The notes below the pieces were generated by a model. It searched no databases. It saw only the letters and a program-made list of their open reading frames with translations, and was not told the DNA's origin. From positions 1 through 6,563 of the forward strand of contig JALVWI010000300.1 in assembly GCA_027038335.1 (NCBI GenBank): a stretch of DNA of 6,563 nt, in the 5' to 3' direction. Every line of letters begins with the position of its first letter. The stretch's first letter is position 1. Positions 6,003 through 6,563 of this stretch are shown here, piece after piece. The stretch is from Campylobacterales bacterium (lineage in GTDB: Bacteria; Campylobacterota; Campylobacteria; Campylobacterales; JALSKU01). The position numbers and the translations under genes were made by a program.

Positions 6003-6536
6003 ATGAAAAGATTTGTATTTGGCTTTATAGTGGTATTTTTAAGTTTTACAAGTGTATTAAATGCAGCAAAAAAAGAGGACTATACATTTAAATTTAGGGA
6101 TTTAAACGGTAAACAAATAGTATTAAACACTTTTTCTCAAGGGATTCATTTTAGTAATGCAAATGGAAAAGTTGTCTTATTGGCTTTTTGGGGCAACCAT
6201 TGTCCTCCATGCCTTATGGAGATGCCTGAACTTATTGATTTGCAAAAAGAGTATAAGGGTAAATTTCAAATCATATCCATGCAAGTTCAAACAAGAGTAA
6301 GCAATGATGATTTAAAAGCTTTTACAAAAGAAAAGGGTGTAAATTATCCGGTTATCAACGACAGTGATCCTGAAGTATTTAAATTTGCAGACTACATAAC
6401 TGCAAAAACTTCATGGAAAGGACTTATTCCTTTTTCTATACTCTTTGACAAAAAAGGTAATGCTACAAAAATATATCTTGGTCTTAAAAGTAAAAAAGAG
6501 TTTGAACAAGATATTACAAAATTATTAAATAAATAG
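6003..6536 (+). CDS. Secreted TlpA/thioredoxin-like protein
   Basis: This 177-residue protein probably lies in the periplasm and acts in thiol-disulfide chemistry. I chose ATG at 6003 because GGAG at 5994-5997 precedes it and a typical signal peptide then begins at residue 1 (MKR, hydrophobic core 4-18, cleavage near Ala21/Ala22). An in-frame ATG 24 bases earlier, inside dnaJ, would add residues ahead of the signal and has no ribosome site. The thioredoxin-like domain (about 27-175) has VVLLAFWGNHCPPCLMEMP, with active-site Cys67 and Cys70, and the cis-Pro loop GLIPFSILFD with Pro143, followed by the DKKG turn. TlpA/ResA/CcmG-type proteins usually reduce cytochrome c apoproteins or other envelope thiols; the actual partner cannot be told here. 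No lipobox Cys is seen at the cleavage site. It lies 8 bases after dnaJ and ends in a terminator stem. Confidence 0.92.
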   Translation: MKRFVFGFIVVFLSFTSVLNAAKKEDYTFKFRDLNGKQIVLNTFSQGIHFSNANGKVVLLAFWGNHCPPCLMEMPELIDLQKEYKGKFQIISMQVQTRVSNDDLKAFTKEKGVNYPVINDSDPEVFKFADYITAKTSWKGLIPFSILFDKKGNATKIYLGLKSKKEFEQDITKLLNK

Positions 6537-6563
6537 ATGGACATAGTCCATCTATTTATTTTA
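6527..6563 (+). terminator. Intrinsic terminator after tlpA-like gene, possibly bidirectional
   Basis: A perfect 16-bp inverted repeat (6527-6542 and 6546-6561) has an ATA loop. The core GATGGAC/GTCCATC holds most of the G/C, and the outer part is A-rich on the left and T-rich on the right, giving a U-rich tail in either direction. The tlpA-like stop codon lies inside the left arm. The symmetry suggests it could also serve a convergent gene beyond the window. Confidence 0.85.

Overview
The window is a low-GC, A/T-rich stretch of bacterial chromosome, about 6.5 kb. It reads as a housekeeping region of a Campylobacterota (Epsilonproteobacteria) organism. The reasons are the order glyA - DUF1882 protein - SPOR membrane protein - trpE - aroE, which resembles the glyA-to-aroE neighbourhood I recall from Campylobacter and relatives, the DUF1882 family (which I know mainly from this phylum), the short RecR, and the codon and base use. 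I cannot name the genus from sequence alone. I see no mobile element, CRISPR array, rRNA or tRNA.

Positions 1-3364 plus aroE (to 4157) form one tightly packed plus-strand run. It holds the 3' half of glyA (serine hydroxymethyltransferase, cut by the window edge), a DUF1882 protein, a single-pass inner-membrane protein with a Lys-rich linker and a periplasmic SPOR domain, trpE (anthranilate synthase component I) and aroE (shikimate dehydrogenase). Gaps are 12, 12, 4 and -8 bases and no internal terminator is visible, so this is very probably one transcript. AroE and TrpE act in the same biosynthetic flow: AroE makes shikimate on the way to chorismate, and TrpE commits chorismate to tryptophan. 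The partner trpG is not in the window.

Positions 4141-4713 hold recR on the minus strand. Its 3' end overlaps the 3' end of aroE by 17 bases with no visible terminator between them. A 144-base divergent intergenic region (4714-4857) separates recR from dnaJ. It contains a good TATAAT box for dnaJ, an 11-bp-spaced direct repeat and an 18-bp palindrome over the expected dnaJ transcription start. Both recR and dnaJ start with TTG, each fixed by an in-frame stop just upstream.

Positions 4858-6536 hold dnaJ (complete class I Hsp40) and, 8 bases later, a secreted TlpA/thioredoxin-like protein with a CPPC active site. The transcript ends at a 16-bp perfect stem that contains the tlpA-like gene's stop codon and is followed by a T-rich run.

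Most of this is ordinary core genome and I did not find a clearly novel system. The best lead is that the DUF1882 protein shows a motif order resembling an eroded archaeo-eukaryotic primase (AEP) fold. The second is the unexplained palindrome at the dnaJ promoter, where I see neither a CIRCE nor a HAIR element.
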